In this document: positions 1-10,800 of the stretch, piece after piece
Numbering within the stretch: the first letter of the stretch is position 1
Layout of the letters: every line of letters starts with the position of its first letter
Assembly (NCBI RefSeq): GCF_000514815.1
Contig: NZ_KI911474.1
Coordinates: 1-49,308, forward strand
Direction of reading: 5' to 3'
Source: Salinispora fenicalii
GTDB taxonomy: Bacteria > Actinomycetota > Actinomycetes > Mycobacteriales > Micromonosporaceae
DNA length: 49,308 nucleotides
Notes under the pieces: generated by a model
The model's input: only the letters and a program-made list of their open reading frames with translations
What the model was told of the DNA's origin: nothing
Database searches by the model: none
Made by a program: the position numbers and the translations under genes

Positions 1-126
1 GTCGTTGGGCTCGCCGTTGGCGTGATTCTGGGCCTGGTGACCAAAAGCCGCTCGGGCAGTTGGTGCCCCCGGTGTGGTGACCTCAAACGCTGCCTACGTG
101 ACCACGCGGGCGGGAACCGACCATGA
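1..126 (+). CDS. C-terminal end of a small membrane/zinc-ribbon protein (partial)
   Basis: Reading frame 1 is open from the window edge to a TGA at 124-126. The visible 41 residues start with a hydrophobic stretch (residues 1-14) that looks like the end of a transmembrane helix. A cysteine pair WCPRC (about 21-25) and a further Cys at 31 follow, like half of a zinc ribbon. The stop overlaps the ATG of the next gene (ATGA at 123-126), so the two are probably translationally coupled. The N-terminus lies outside the window and the function is unknown. Confidence 0.6.
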   Translation, partial: VVGLAVGVILGLVTKSRSGSWCPRCGDLKRCLRDHAGGNRP

Positions 127-557
127 TCCGCGCACACGACCCCATGCGCCCGCTCTGGCGGTGCCGGGCCTGCGGCGCCGACTGGCCCTGCCAACCCGCG
201 CGGCTCGCGTTGCTGGCCGAGTATCGCGGCAGGAGGTCAGCACTACTGGCCCACCAGGACAAGCTCCTGGCCGAGGCATCAGATCAGCTATCCCGACTCA
301 ACGGCACCAGACCCGACCTCAGGGAAAGGTTCGTCAACTGGTGCTGGCGGGCGGAACCCGAACACCCCACAACCAGCGCCTCCGAACCGGGAGACCTGGA
401 CCTGGACCTGGACTTGGTGTTTCGCGGAATCGAAATGATCATCCGTAGCCACTGGGGAGGACGAACCTGCCCCCGATGCGTGAACAAAGGCTGTCCGCAC
501 CTCGACTGGGCCGACGACTGGCTGGCCCACCTACGACGATCACCGCAAGGCGGTTAG
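123..557 (+). CDS. Cysteine-rich conserved hypothetical protein
   Basis: Hypothetical protein of 144 residues with no recognised enzyme domain. An N-terminal CRACGADWPC block (Cys 14, 17 and 23) and a C-terminal CPRCVNKGC block (Cys at about 116, 119 and 124) look like two halves of a metal-binding fold. Between them is a helical region and a short Asp-Leu repeat. An alternative start is Met8 (position 144), just before the conserved-looking MRPLWRC; ATG 123 is chosen because it overlaps the upstream stop as ATGA. Similar short proteins are, from memory, common in Micromonosporaceae, often with vague names; I do not assign a function. Pairing with the upstream zinc-ribbon membrane protein suggests they act together. 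Confidence 0.7.
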   Translation: MIRAHDPMRPLWRCRACGADWPCQPARLALLAEYRGRRSALLAHQDKLLAEASDQLSRLNGTRPDLRERFVNWCWRAEPEHPTTSASEPGDLDLDLDLVFRGIEMIIRSHWGGRTCPRCVNKGCPHLDWADDWLAHLRRSPQGG

Positions 558-585
558 ACAGAACGCCCCGGGTAGCGTTTCGTCA

Positions 586-840
586 CTACTTCCAGCGGAA
601 GTGAACGAAGAGCCGGCCGAAGTTCTTCGAGTCCTTCTCCACCCGGTGGTAAAGCGCCTTTACGTCCTTCTGATCAAGGAACCGCAGCACCCGCTTCTTG
701 AGCTGGCCGGACCCCTTGCCTGGGATGATCTCCACCAGGGTGGCCTTCTTCGCCACCGCCTCGTCGATGATTCCGCGCAAGGCCCGGTCGATGTCAGTGC
801 CCCGGTTGTAAATGTCGTGTAGGTCCAGCTTCAGCTTCAC
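586..840 (-). CDS. Smr-domain protein (MutS2 C-terminal type)
   Basis: An 84-residue stand-alone Smr domain. It shows the N-terminal LDLH motif (His8) and the glycine-rich loop PGKGSG (40-45), which together mark the small MutS-related fold. Members of the family bind or nick branched DNA or act as RNA endonucleases; which applies here cannot be told. GTG at 840 is preferred because GGAGG lies about 7 nt upstream. The gene is followed on the same strand by nothing nearer than the window edge genes, and preceded by the TPR gene (79 bp gap), so the two may share a transcript. Confidence 0.85.
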   Translation of the reverse strand: MKLKLDLHDIYNRGTDIDRALRGIIDEAVAKKATLVEIIPGKGSGQLKKRVLRFLDQKDVKALYHRVEKDSKNFGRLFVHFRWK

Positions 841-919
841 GGCCGGGCCTCCGCCGGGTCGATTCCGTTGCCAGCACCATGGTAGGTGGCCGGACGGGCG
901 ACGGGCCGCCCGGTGCGGG

Positions 920-1282
920 TCAACGACCGACCCGGGCCTGCACCCGACGTAACGCCGTCTGATAGTCGGCGTTGCCGTGGTGCATCGCCGCCGCGATGCG
1001 CAGATGCCGCAGCGCGTCCACCGGCCGATTCAGCCGCTCCAGCGTCCGGCCCAACACGTGGTGGGCGTAGTGGTCACTCGGGTCTCGATCAACCAACTCG
1101 CGTAGCTGCTCTTCGGCTCGGCTGAGCTGCGCCGAGGAGAAGTACGCCCGGGCCAGCAGTTGGCGCACGGCGGTGTTGCCGGGCTCGGCCGCGAGGATGG
1201 GCTCGAGCAGCCGAGCCGCTTCGGACGGATCCCCGGCTTCGAAGCACCGGGTCGCCCGTCGATACTCGGCCAGCAAATCCAT
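920..1282 (-). CDS. Tetratricopeptide repeat protein
   Basis: A 120-residue all-helical protein made of three TPR units (about residues 1-36, 37-70 and 71-104), with the usual small/large residue pattern such as ARAYFSSAQLSRAEEQL. No signal peptide or catalytic domain is seen, so it is probably a cytoplasmic protein-protein adaptor. The frame is open further upstream to 1354, but the ATG at 1282 (MDLLAEY) has AGGAGG about 10 nt before it and starts directly at the first repeat. It lies divergently from the methyltransferase at 1506. Partner unknown. Confidence 0.85.
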   Translation of the reverse strand: MDLLAEYRRATRCFEAGDPSEAARLLEPILAAEPGNTAVRQLLARAYFSSAQLSRAEEQLRELVDRDPSDHYAHHVLGRTLERLNRPVDALRHLRIAAAMHHGNADYQTALRRVQARVGR

Positions 1283-1505
1283 CCGCCCCACCCCTCCTGT
1301 CGTGTCGACACCCTGCCCCGCCGCCGACATCACGACACGCTGGGCACCCTGCACCTCACCCGGCGGAAGCGAGCCGTCCTACCGGTTGAGAATATGTTCA
1401 CCGGCCGAGGGCGGGAACCCGAAGCGACCCACGGCTGGATTCAGCGCGCCGAGACCAGGGGCATACCGGGCGGATTTTCGGGTAACGGGCGGCCGGAGGT
1501 GGGCC

Positions 1506-2231
1506 ATGGTCGCGCTGGCACAGACACCGCCCTCAGCCCAGCGGCTGCGGGCGGTTGACGAATTCCTCGCCGAAGCCTGGGCAGACCAGGCGCGGCACGA
1601 CAGCCGACTGCGGGATCTCGCCGTCGAGGTGGACTTCGACCGGGGAGTGGCCCACCTGACCGGGGAGGTCGATGAGCCGGGTGACCTACATCTGGTGCGG
1701 GAGCGGGTCGGCCGGCTCGCCGGGGTCCTGGCCGTCTGGGCCCGGGTCCGGGTCGGGGGCCGGAATCCGGTCGTCGTGGACCTGGGCTGCGGGGGGACCA
1801 AGCAGTGGCCGGACAACCTGGGCCTGGACATCTACCCCGCGGTCGGGGTGGACGCGGTAGCCGACCTGTCGCGCACCCTGCCGCTGGCCGACGACTCGGT
1901 GGACGTCTTCTTCGCCGTCCACATCCTGGAGCACCTGATCGACTTCCTGCCGTTGGTGGACGAGGCGCACCGAGTTCTCCGGCCCGGTGGCGTCCTGCAC
2001 GTGATGAGCCCCTGGTGGGGGCATGTCAACGCGGTCGCCGACCCCACCCACGTACGGCTGCTGGACATCCAGACCATCAAGGGCATCTGCCTCCAACGCC
2101 CGCCGGACGCTCCGCGCTGGTACCCCCTGCACGCCGGCTGCGACGGGGCCAGCATCTTCGCCGACCTGACCCTCCTGCCGCCCGATGCGCCACCCCCCAC
2201 GCCGGCCCACCTGGCCCGCTTCTTCGCCTGA
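1506..2231 (+). CDS. BON-like domain fused to class I SAM-dependent methyltransferase
   Basis: A 241-residue protein. Residues about 27-79 resemble a BON domain (VDFDRGVAHLTGEVDEPGDL pattern, then a helix and a VWARVRV strand). From about residue 80 there is a Rossmann methyltransferase: VVDLGCGG motif I, an acidic LGLDIYP motif, a LPLADDSVDVFF segment, HILEHL and the late LRPGGVLHV strand. The substrate is unknown; the LEH..D layout is typical of small-molecule methyltransferases. ATG 1506 is used because GGAGG lies just upstream; the frame is open earlier only as the antisense of the TPR gene. It ends 2 bp from the convergent cyclase-like gene. Confidence 0.8.
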   Translation: MVALAQTPPSAQRLRAVDEFLAEAWADQARHDSRLRDLAVEVDFDRGVAHLTGEVDEPGDLHLVRERVGRLAGVLAVWARVRVGGRNPVVVDLGCGGTKQWPDNLGLDIYPAVGVDAVADLSRTLPLADDSVDVFFAVHILEHLIDFLPLVDEAHRVLRPGGVLHVMSPWWGHVNAVADPTHVRLLDIQTIKGICLQRPPDAPRWYPLHAGCDGASIFADLTLLPPDAPPPTPAHLARFFA

Positions 2232-2233
2232 CC

Positions 2234-4987
2234 TCAGTCGGGCTCGGGACCAACCCGGGTGGGGTCCGGTGCACTCGGGGCGCGAAGTGGCCGCTCCAAC
2301 GGACTGGCGAGTGCGGATGGGGCGACGCCAGTGGCGAAGCGGGTCGAATCAGCGGCCAAGTCCGGGTGTTCGACGCCGAGGGCAACCGCCGCCGCCTCCC
2401 GAATGCCCAACCCCGCGCCGTCGCCGTACGTCCGGTCGAAGGTGACATCGCCGAGCACCTCGCGCACCTGCGCCTGCCACCGCGCAAGGTAGTCGCCGTT
2501 GATGCCCGGCACCGCGCCCAGGGCGGCACCCCTCGCCTGCGCCGCGCCGAAGAGCCGGGCGGCGGTCAGCGGATCACCCCCTGCGGCGCAGCGCACCGCG
2601 ATCGCCTGCATCGTGTCGCAGGCGCGGCGGTGGAAGCCGTGCGCCATCCGGGACCGCAGCGAGACCAACAGATGCTCGTGCGCGGCGATCAGGTCGCCGC
2701 GGGCCAGCGCCACCAGACCGAGCAGCATGTCCACCGTCCGGCGGCCCCGTTCCACCGGACGTCCCGCCTCCACCGGACGGGCCGCGCCGAGTAGTTCCGC
2801 CGCCTCGTCCAAGGCACCCCGACGCCACAACAACTCCGCCAGGCTGAGGACGGCGAAAAGGGCGTCGTCCACCACGTCCTGCCGCTGCGCCCAGTCAATG
2901 ACCTCCCGGCACCCCTGCTCCGCCTCGGCGAACTGCCCCAGGTCAACCAGGGGGGCCGCCCGGCTGGCCAGCACCCGGGCCAGCAGACCGGCGTCGCCGG
3001 ACCGCCGGGCCACCACCTCCGCCTGCTGCGATAGGCGCAACTCCTCGACGAAGTCGCCGTCCGCCCCGGCGTGCAACGAATGCGTGTGGTGCGCCGCCGC
3101 CAGCTCCACATCCGGGATGCGCTCACCGGTCTCGACGCTCCGGTCGTACAACTGGGACAACCAGAGCCGGCCTCGCCTGGCCAGGCCCCGCTCCCGCCAC
3201 CATTGGTCCAGCCCGACGACGAGCGCGAGCCCCGCCCGAGCGCTACCGCCCGTCACGCACCAACGCAGCGCGGTTCGCAGTTCCCCGGCCAGCGGGTCGA
3301 ACGCGTACAACGAGAGCGTTGCCGGCCGGCCGTCCGCTCCCACACCCAACCGCCGTAACGCGTGTGCGGACCAGGCCACGTGTCGATTCCGCGCCGCCGG
3401 CTCCTCCCCCGCCGCCGCCAACCGGCCGATCGCGTACGCACGAATCGGGTCGAGCATTCGATAGGTGCTACCGCCGATGTCCGGCTCGGCCAACACCATC
3501 GACTTCTCCACCAGCACCGACAGCGAATCGAGCTGGTCGTCCTCCAGCAGCCACTCCACTGTTGCCAGGTCCACCGGCTCGGCGAACACCGCCAGCCAGC
3601 GCAGCAGCCGGGCCGCTCCCACGCCCAGCTGCCGGTACGACCAGCGGAGGTTTGCCTGCATGCTGCGGTGACGCGCGACCAGCCCGGTCGCGGAATCACC
3701 CCGGCCGGCGTCGAGGACGCCCAGGACGTCATCGAGACGGTCGGCGAGCTGCCCGACCGAGAGCACCCGCAGCCGGACAGCGGCCAATTCGATGGCGAGC
3801 GGCAGGCCCTCCAACCGACGTACGACCCGATGCAGGTCCACCCACTCCGCCGGGTCCGGCCGCCGGCCGCCCCGCGCCGCCGTGGCGCGGTCGAGCAGCA
3901 GGGCAACCGCGTCGCTCTCCGCTCCGGCTATTGGTGGGTCAACCGAGAGTGGCGGAATTCTCCACACCACCTCGCCGGGAAGTCCGAAGGATTCCCGACT
4001 GGTCGCGAGCACCCGCACCCCCACCCCACCGGCGAGCAGCTGGGAGATCACCTGAGCTGACGCCGACAGCTGGGCGTCACCGGTGTCCAGCAGCATCAGC
4101 ATCCGACGGGCAGCGGCGTGCTCCACCAGCGTGTCCACTATCGGGCGGCCCGGCTCCGGGCGGAGGCCGAGCTGGGCGGCGACCGCGTACGCCACCAGCC
4201 CCGGCTCTGCCACCGCGGCGAGGTCAACGAACCAAACACCGTCCGGATGGGACTCGAGCAGGTCGGCGGCGAGCTCCACCGCCAGCCGGGTCTTGCCGGC
4301 TCCCCCCGCGCCGACCACCGTGACCAGACGGTAGTTCTGCACCAGCCGGCGCAGCTCGGCCCGCTCGGCCCGCCGACCAACGAACGAGGTGACCGGAGTG
4401 GGTAGGTTGTGCGCCGCCGCGTCAGCGGTACGCGGACGGGGGAACTGCCGCTCCAAACCCGCTGCGGTCAGCTGGAAGAGCCGTTCCCGGTCATCGAAGC
4501 CACGAAGTCGGTGCAACCCCAGGTCGAGTAGGGAGGCGCCACCGGGCAACGGGTGGGCGTGCTGGGCAGTCGCTGCGGAGCAGAGCACCTGTCCACCGTG
4601 CGCAGCGGCGGCGATCCGGGCAGCCCGATGCACCTCTGCACTCACGTACTCACCGTCGCGGGGCTCCGCCCACCCGGTGTGCAACCCCATCCGTACCCGC
4701 GGGGTGGCATCCGGGGTTGGCCAGTCGTGGTTGGTCAGGGCACGTTGGGCGGCCAGACAGGCGGCCAGCGCGGCGGACGCGTCGGCGAAGACCAAGAAGA
4801 ACGAGTCGCCCTCGGTGAGCAACTCCGCCCCCTTGGTGGCGACTACGGTCCGGCGCAGCAGGCGCCGGTGTTCCCGCAGCACTGGCCGGTAGTCCGGTCC
4901 GAGCAGTTGGGCCAGCCGGGTGGAGCCCTCGATGTCGGTGAAGACGAAGGTCACCCACCCGGTCGGGAGGTGGATCCGTGGCGACAT
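2234..4987 (-). CDS. Class III cyclase-like domain with NB-ARC ATPase and helical repeats
   Basis: A 917-residue protein. The N-terminal nucleotide cyclase homology domain (about 8-180) has the metal motif FTDIEGST (16-23), EGDSFF (59-64) and HRAARI (120-125). Then come FVGR (202-205) and an NB-ARC-type P-loop, GAGGAGKT (226-233), followed by a long helical/TPR-like C-terminus. It resembles mycobacterial Rv0891c/Rv1358-type fusions but lacks a C-terminal LuxR DNA-binding domain. The purine-specifying Lys before GD is not seen and the transition-state Asn is His, so cyclase activity is doubtful; it may be a nucleotide-binding sensor. ATG 4987 is chosen for its GGAGG 8 nt upstream; an ATG at 5020 would add 11 residues. 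Confidence 0.85.
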   Translation of the reverse strand: MSPRIHLPTGWVTFVFTDIEGSTRLAQLLGPDYRPVLREHRRLLRRTVVATKGAELLTEGDSFFLVFADASAALAACLAAQRALTNHDWPTPDATPRVRMGLHTGWAEPRDGEYVSAEVHRAARIAAAAHGGQVLCSAATAQHAHPLPGGASLLDLGLHRLRGFDDRERLFQLTAAGLERQFPRPRTADAAAHNLPTPVTSFVGRRAERAELRRLVQNYRLVTVVGAGGAGKTRLAVELAADLLESHPDGVWFVDLAAVAEPGLVAYAVAAQLGLRPEPGRPIVDTLVEHAAARRMLMLLDTGDAQLSASAQVISQLLAGGVGVRVLATSRESFGLPGEVVWRIPPLSVDPPIAGAESDAVALLLDRATAARGGRRPDPAEWVDLHRVVRRLEGLPLAIELAAVRLRVLSVGQLADRLDDVLGVLDAGRGDSATGLVARHRSMQANLRWSYRQLGVGAARLLRWLAVFAEPVDLATVEWLLEDDQLDSLSVLVEKSMVLAEPDIGGSTYRMLDPIRAYAIGRLAAAGEEPAARNRHVAWSAHALRRLGVGADGRPATLSLYAFDPLAGELRTALRWCVTGGSARAGLALVVGLDQWWRERGLARRGRLWLSQLYDRSVETGERIPDVELAAAHHTHSLHAGADGDFVEELRLSQQAEVVARRSGDAGLLARVLASRAAPLVDLGQFAEAEQGCREVIDWAQRQDVVDDALFAVLSLAELLWRRGALDEAAELLGAARPVEAGRPVERGRRTVDMLLGLVALARGDLIAAHEHLLVSLRSRMAHGFHRRACDTMQAIAVRCAAGGDPLTAARLFGAAQARGAALGAVPGINGDYLARWQAQVREVLGDVTFDRTYGDGAGLGIREAAAVALGVEHPDLAADSTRFATGVAPSALASPLERPLRAPSAPDPTRVGPEPD

Positions 4988-5020
4988 GCGTGGAACCTCC
5001 GCCCAGGACGTCTGGTTCAT

Positions 5021-5042
5021 GCTGCCTGAATGCTGCCTGAAT
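5021..5042. repeat. 11-bp perfect tandem duplication
   Basis: GCTGCCTGAAT occurs twice head to tail directly before the alternative upstream start of the cyclase-like gene. It probably arose by slippage; it lies in the 5' leader if the ATG at 4987 is used. Confidence 0.8.
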
Positions 5043-5148
5043 CCAGCCCGTCACACATGGCGAGAATGACGGCCCGGTTCTGCTCCAACGTGCCACTCCG
5101 CGCCAGCGTCGGCAAGCACGGTGAGACGTCGACGAACCGATTGCCGAC

Positions 5149-5361
5149 TCAGCAGCCGCAGCCACCGCCGCAGCAGCCACCACCTGCGGTGGGAGCGATC
5201 CCACCAGATCCGCTTCGACCGATTGTCGCGACCGTGGAAAGGAGTTTGACGGTGTTGTCGTGCCCCTGCGGGCAGCGGGTCGGCTCGGCGGCTCGGGCCA
5301 TAGGCCGATTGACCTCGAAGGTGTCGCCGCAGTCGCGGCAGCGGAACTCGTACCGGGGCAT
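5149..5361 (-). CDS. FmdB-family zinc ribbon protein
   Basis: A 70-residue protein beginning MPRYEFRCRDCG, the signature of the FmdB putative regulatory family. Zinc ligands would be Cys8 and Cys11 with a second knuckle CPQGH (Cys30, His34), so the usual fourth Cys seems replaced by His. The tail is a Gly/Cys-rich stretch (GGGCCGGGCGC) that might bind additional metal. The family's biochemical role is not established. It is divergent from the lytic transglycosylase, with the starts about 40-60 bp apart, so they probably share a promoter region. Confidence 0.85.
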   Translation of the reverse strand: MPRYEFRCRDCGDTFEVNRPMARAAEPTRCPQGHDNTVKLLSTVATIGRSGSGGIAPTAGGGCCGGGCGC

Positions 5362-5417
5362 GCCTCCAGCCTACGACCGCCCCGGACCATCGACCGAACA
5401 TGGGTAATACTCGACAG

Positions 5418-6713
<1,296 letters not shown>

Positions 6714-6784
6714 CGTGATCGTCCATGTTTCCGGGGAATCCCCTACTTCCCCCGAGCAGCGGTAGGCGGCAAGCTAGACGGGTG

Positions 6785-7801
6785 ATGATGCGCGAATGGG
6801 ATCTTAGGGCCGCGTCGTCCGCCGAGATGGCGTCCCTGCTGGACACGTTGAACGCGGTCCTCGCCGCCGACCTGCCGCAGGACCCGCCCTGGCAAGGGAG
6901 CTTCCTGCGGGAGTACCTGACTGAGATGATGCCGGGTGAACGGCGGATCTCCTGGGTGGCCAAGGCCGACCCGACCGAGGACGGCGGCGTGGCCGTGCCG
7001 GGGATGGTCAACGTGCTGCTGCTCGGCAGCATCGGCGTGCTTGAGGTGCTGGTGCACCCGTCGATGCGCCGCAGCGGCCTCGGCCGCGAGCTGGTCCTGA
7101 CCGCTGCCCGCCGGGTCTACCAGGAGGGATTCCAGGCGATCGGCGTGGAGGTAGTCGGCGACACCCCAGCGGTCGCCTTCTTCGAGGCGCTCGGCTTCAC
7201 CCGAGAATACGTCGAAACCCGCAGCGTGCTCGACCTGGCCGGAGTGGACTGGGCGGAGCTGGGCAAGACGGCCGACGGCGTCAGCCCGGGGTACGACGTG
7301 CAGTTCCACCCCGGCGGGCTGCCCGATCAGCTCATCGACGCGTACGCGCGGGCCAAGGCGGAGGCGCGCGATGTCGAGGAGGGTGAGCTCCGCCCCAGCT
7401 CCTACGACCCGCAGCGGCTCCGCGACAGCCTCGACTGCCTGCACCGACGGGGGATGACCCCATACATCGTCCTGGCGCTGCACGAGCAGACCGGGGAGGT
7501 GGCCGGGCTGACCGAGGTGGTGGTGCCGGCGCAGCATCCGACCCGGGCCGACCAGTACGACACGATCGTGGTGCCGGAGCACCGCGGGCACGACATTGAC
7601 CGGGCGATGAAAGCACGCATGCTGTTGGAGTTGCGCTCGGCCGAGCCGGCGCTCACCGAAGTGCAGACCTGGAACGCGCAGGAGAACGAGGCGATGCTGA
7701 AGGTCAACGCCGAGCTGGGCTACCGCTCAGACCGGGAGTGGTACGAGTACAGCGTTGATGTCGCCGAGCTGGTGCATCGGGTCGACGCCACGCGCCAATA
7801 G
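6785..7801 (+). CDS. Tandem GNAT-domain N-acetyltransferase
   Basis: A 338-residue protein with two acetyltransferase folds. The first is the better one, with the acetyl-CoA loop VHPSMRRSGLGRELV and FFEALGF. The second contains VVPEHRGHDIDRAMKARM and LNAELGY-like VNAELGYRSD near the end. Such tandem layouts occur in MshD-like and other actinobacterial enzymes; the substrate is unknown. The frame starts at 6725, but ATG 6785 or 6788 fits the domain boundary and a TAGACG element just upstream. It is arranged like the protein encoded at 47275-48165, though the sequences are not close. Confidence 0.8.
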   Translation: MMREWDLRAASSAEMASLLDTLNAVLAADLPQDPPWQGSFLREYLTEMMPGERRISWVAKADPTEDGGVAVPGMVNVLLLGSIGVLEVLVHPSMRRSGLGRELVLTAARRVYQEGFQAIGVEVVGDTPAVAFFEALGFTREYVETRSVLDLAGVDWAELGKTADGVSPGYDVQFHPGGLPDQLIDAYARAKAEARDVEEGELRPSSYDPQRLRDSLDCLHRRGMTPYIVLALHEQTGEVAGLTEVVVPAQHPTRADQYDTIVVPEHRGHDIDRAMKARMLLELRSAEPALTEVQTWNAQENEAMLKVNAELGYRSDREWYEYSVDVAELVHRVDATRQ

Positions 7802-7889
7802 TTCACCATCGGGCCCTTCAGGGGATAGAGCGAGGTAGGGCGGACCCTCTAGCCTTCGCTCGTTACCATCCACCCACCGTGGAGGCTCC

Positions 7890-10800
7890 ATGCGCCCGCG
7901 CCGCGCACTCGCTCTATTCGCCACCGTCACCGCTACCGTGAGCATCGCGGCCGTCGGGGTCACGCCCAACGCCGCCGTCGCTGCCCCCACCGACCTGTTC
8001 ATCTCCGAGTACGTCGAAGGCTCGTCCAACAACAAGGCGATCGAGCTCTTCAACGGCACCGGCGCGCCGGTCGACCTCGCCACCGGCGGCTATCAACTGC
8101 TGCTCTACTTCAACGGCTCCACCACGCCGACCACCATTTCCTTGACCGGCACGGTTGCGGCGGGAGATGTCTTCGTCTTCGCCCACTCATCGGCGAACGC
8201 GGCGATCCTCGCCCAGGCCGACCAGGTCACCGGTGCTGGCCTCTTCAACGGTGACGACGCGGTCGTACTGCGCCGCGGCGATGCCGTGCTCGACGCGATC
8301 GGTCAGGTCGGCGTCGATCCGGGCAGCGGGTGGGGCAGCGGCCTGACCAACACCGCCAACCACACCCTCCGCCGGCTGGGCAGCATCGCCTCGGGGGACA
8401 CCGACCCCGGCGACAGCTTCGACCCTGCCACCGAGTGGGCCGGCTTCGACACCGACACGGTGGACGGGCTCGGCGCGCACCACTTCGGCGACGGCCCGGT
8501 AGACACCCCCGCCACCATCACCTGCGGCGATCCCCTGGTAACGCCGGCGGGCACCGCGGCCTCCCGGGAGGTCACCGCGACCGACCCGGACGATGAGATC
8601 GTCGACCTGGCGGTCACGTCAGTCAGCCCGACGCCGTCCACCGGCGCGATCAGCCGGACGGCGTTCACCCCGGCCGGAGCGGTCGGTGGCACCGCCCGGG
8701 CCACTGTCAGCGCGAGCGCCGACCTGGCCGCCGGGGCGTACTCGGTGGTCCTGAGGGCGACCGACACCGACGGCACCACCGCGACCTGCACCCTGCCGGT
8801 GCAGGCCACCCGGGAGCTGACGGTCGGTGAGGTGCAGGGCCCGACCACCGACGCCGAGGAGGGCGGCACCGACCGCTCGCCGCTCGCGCCGACCAGCGGC
8901 AACGGTGCCAGCAACGCGCGGTACGACGTCCGTGGCGTGATCACCCAGCGCACCCTGGCCCGTGACTCCGCTGGCGGGGACCAGCACGGATTCTTCCTCC
9001 AAAGCCGCGCCGACGCGACCGACGGCGACCTCACCAGCTCCGACGGCATCTTTGTCTTCATGGGCTCGCACACGTCGCTCATCGGGGGTTACGTACCGAC
9101 CGTCGGCGACGAGGTGGTGCTCCGCGCCCGGGTCTCCGAGTACTACCACATGACGCAGCTCTCCAGCGCCTCGCTGGTCCGTCAGATCTCCACCGGGCTG
9201 GACGTGGACCGGGTGGTCACGGTGACCGACGCGGCGCCACCGGCCGACCTGGCCGACGCGCAGCGCTTCTGGGAACGGCACGAGGGGGCCCGACTGCGGG
9301 TACGCGCGGACAGTCAAACGGTGAGCGGCCGCAACGTCTACGCCTCCACCGCTGACGCCGAGACCTGGCTGGTCGACCGGGATGACCCGCTCCTGGACCG
9401 GAGCGACCCGCACACCCGCCGCGTGTTCCGCGACGCCCACCCGCTGGACAACGACCCCACCCAGATCTTCGACGACGGCAACGGCCAGCGGATCATGCTG
9501 GGCAGCCTGGGCGTCAAGGCCGTCAGCGGCGACAACACCACGCTGCTCCCACCGGCACGCACCTTCGACACGCTGACCGACGATGCGGTGGGTGGTCTTT
9601 ACTACTCGTTCCAGAAGTACGGCGTCCAGGTCGAGTCCGCCGCCTTCGCGGCCGGAGCCGACCCGGCAACTAACCACCCGCCGCAGCCGGCCCAGCGGTC
9701 GACGGAGTACGCGGTCGCTGCGTACAACGTGGAGAACCTGTACGACTTCCGCGACGACCCCTTCGACGGCTGCGACTTCGCCGGAAACGACGGCTGCACC
9801 GGCGTACGACCGCCGTTCGACTACGTTCCGGGCAGCGAGCAGGAGTACGAGGATCAACTCGCCGCGCTCGCCGACCAGATCACCAACGACCTGCACTCCC
9901 CCGACCTGATCCTGGTCCAGGAGACCGAGGACCAGGACATCTGCGTGGTTGATGGCAACCAGTTGGTCTGCGGTAATACCAATGACGCCGACGGCGCTCC
10001 GGACTCGCTCCAGGAGCTCGCGCTGACCATCGCCGACATCGGTGGCCCGGCCTACGCGGCCGCCTACGACCGCAGCGGCGCCGATGCCCGGGGCATCACC
10101 TCGGCCTTCCTCTACCGCACTGACCGGGTCGCACTGGCCGAGGCGACCACTGACGATCCGCTACTCGGCGCCGCCCCGACCGTCCAGTACCGCGCGCCCG
10201 GGCTCCCGTCCAACGCCGACGTGCAGAACCCCAAGACACTCAACGCGGTCCTGCCGCCCGATGTGGATACCAGCACCGGCAAGGACGGCGACAACGTCTT
10301 CACCCGCGCGCCGCAGCTCGGCCGGTTCACGATCGCCGCCGCCCCCGGTTCGGAGGAACGGCTGACGGTCTGGGCGGCCAGCAACCACTACTCGTCCGGC
10401 CCGGACCGACGGGTGGGGCAGCGCCGGGAGCAGGCGGCGTACGGGGCTGCGATCGTCTCCGCGATCACGGCGGCGGACCCGGACGCCCGAGTGGTGTTCG
10501 GCGGGGACCTGAACGTCTTTCCCCGTCCCGACGATCCGATCGCGACGGCCGCGGACCCGACCCCGTCGGACCAGCTCGCTCCCCTGTACGAGGTGGGGCT
10601 GCGCAACCTCTGGGATGACCTGCTCGCCGACGCGCCGTCGTCCGCCTACTCGTACGGCTTCGCCGGCCAGGCACAGACGCTGGACCACCTCTTCGTCACC
10701 GCGGCGCTCCACGACGATCTGGTGCAGATGCGGGCCGCGCACATCAACGCCGATTGGCCGGCGGAGTACGCGGGGGACGGCTCGCGGGGCGCCAGCGACC

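Noticed and set aside
948..975. CGTAAC-N16-CGTTGC, a BldN-like promoter match
   Set aside because: It lies inside the TPR coding sequence in antisense orientation, with no gene placed to use it; probably chance.
1173..1505. 110-residue N-terminal extension of the methyltransferase
   Set aside because: It overlaps the TPR gene in antisense and has no domain; a good ribosome site precedes ATG 1506.
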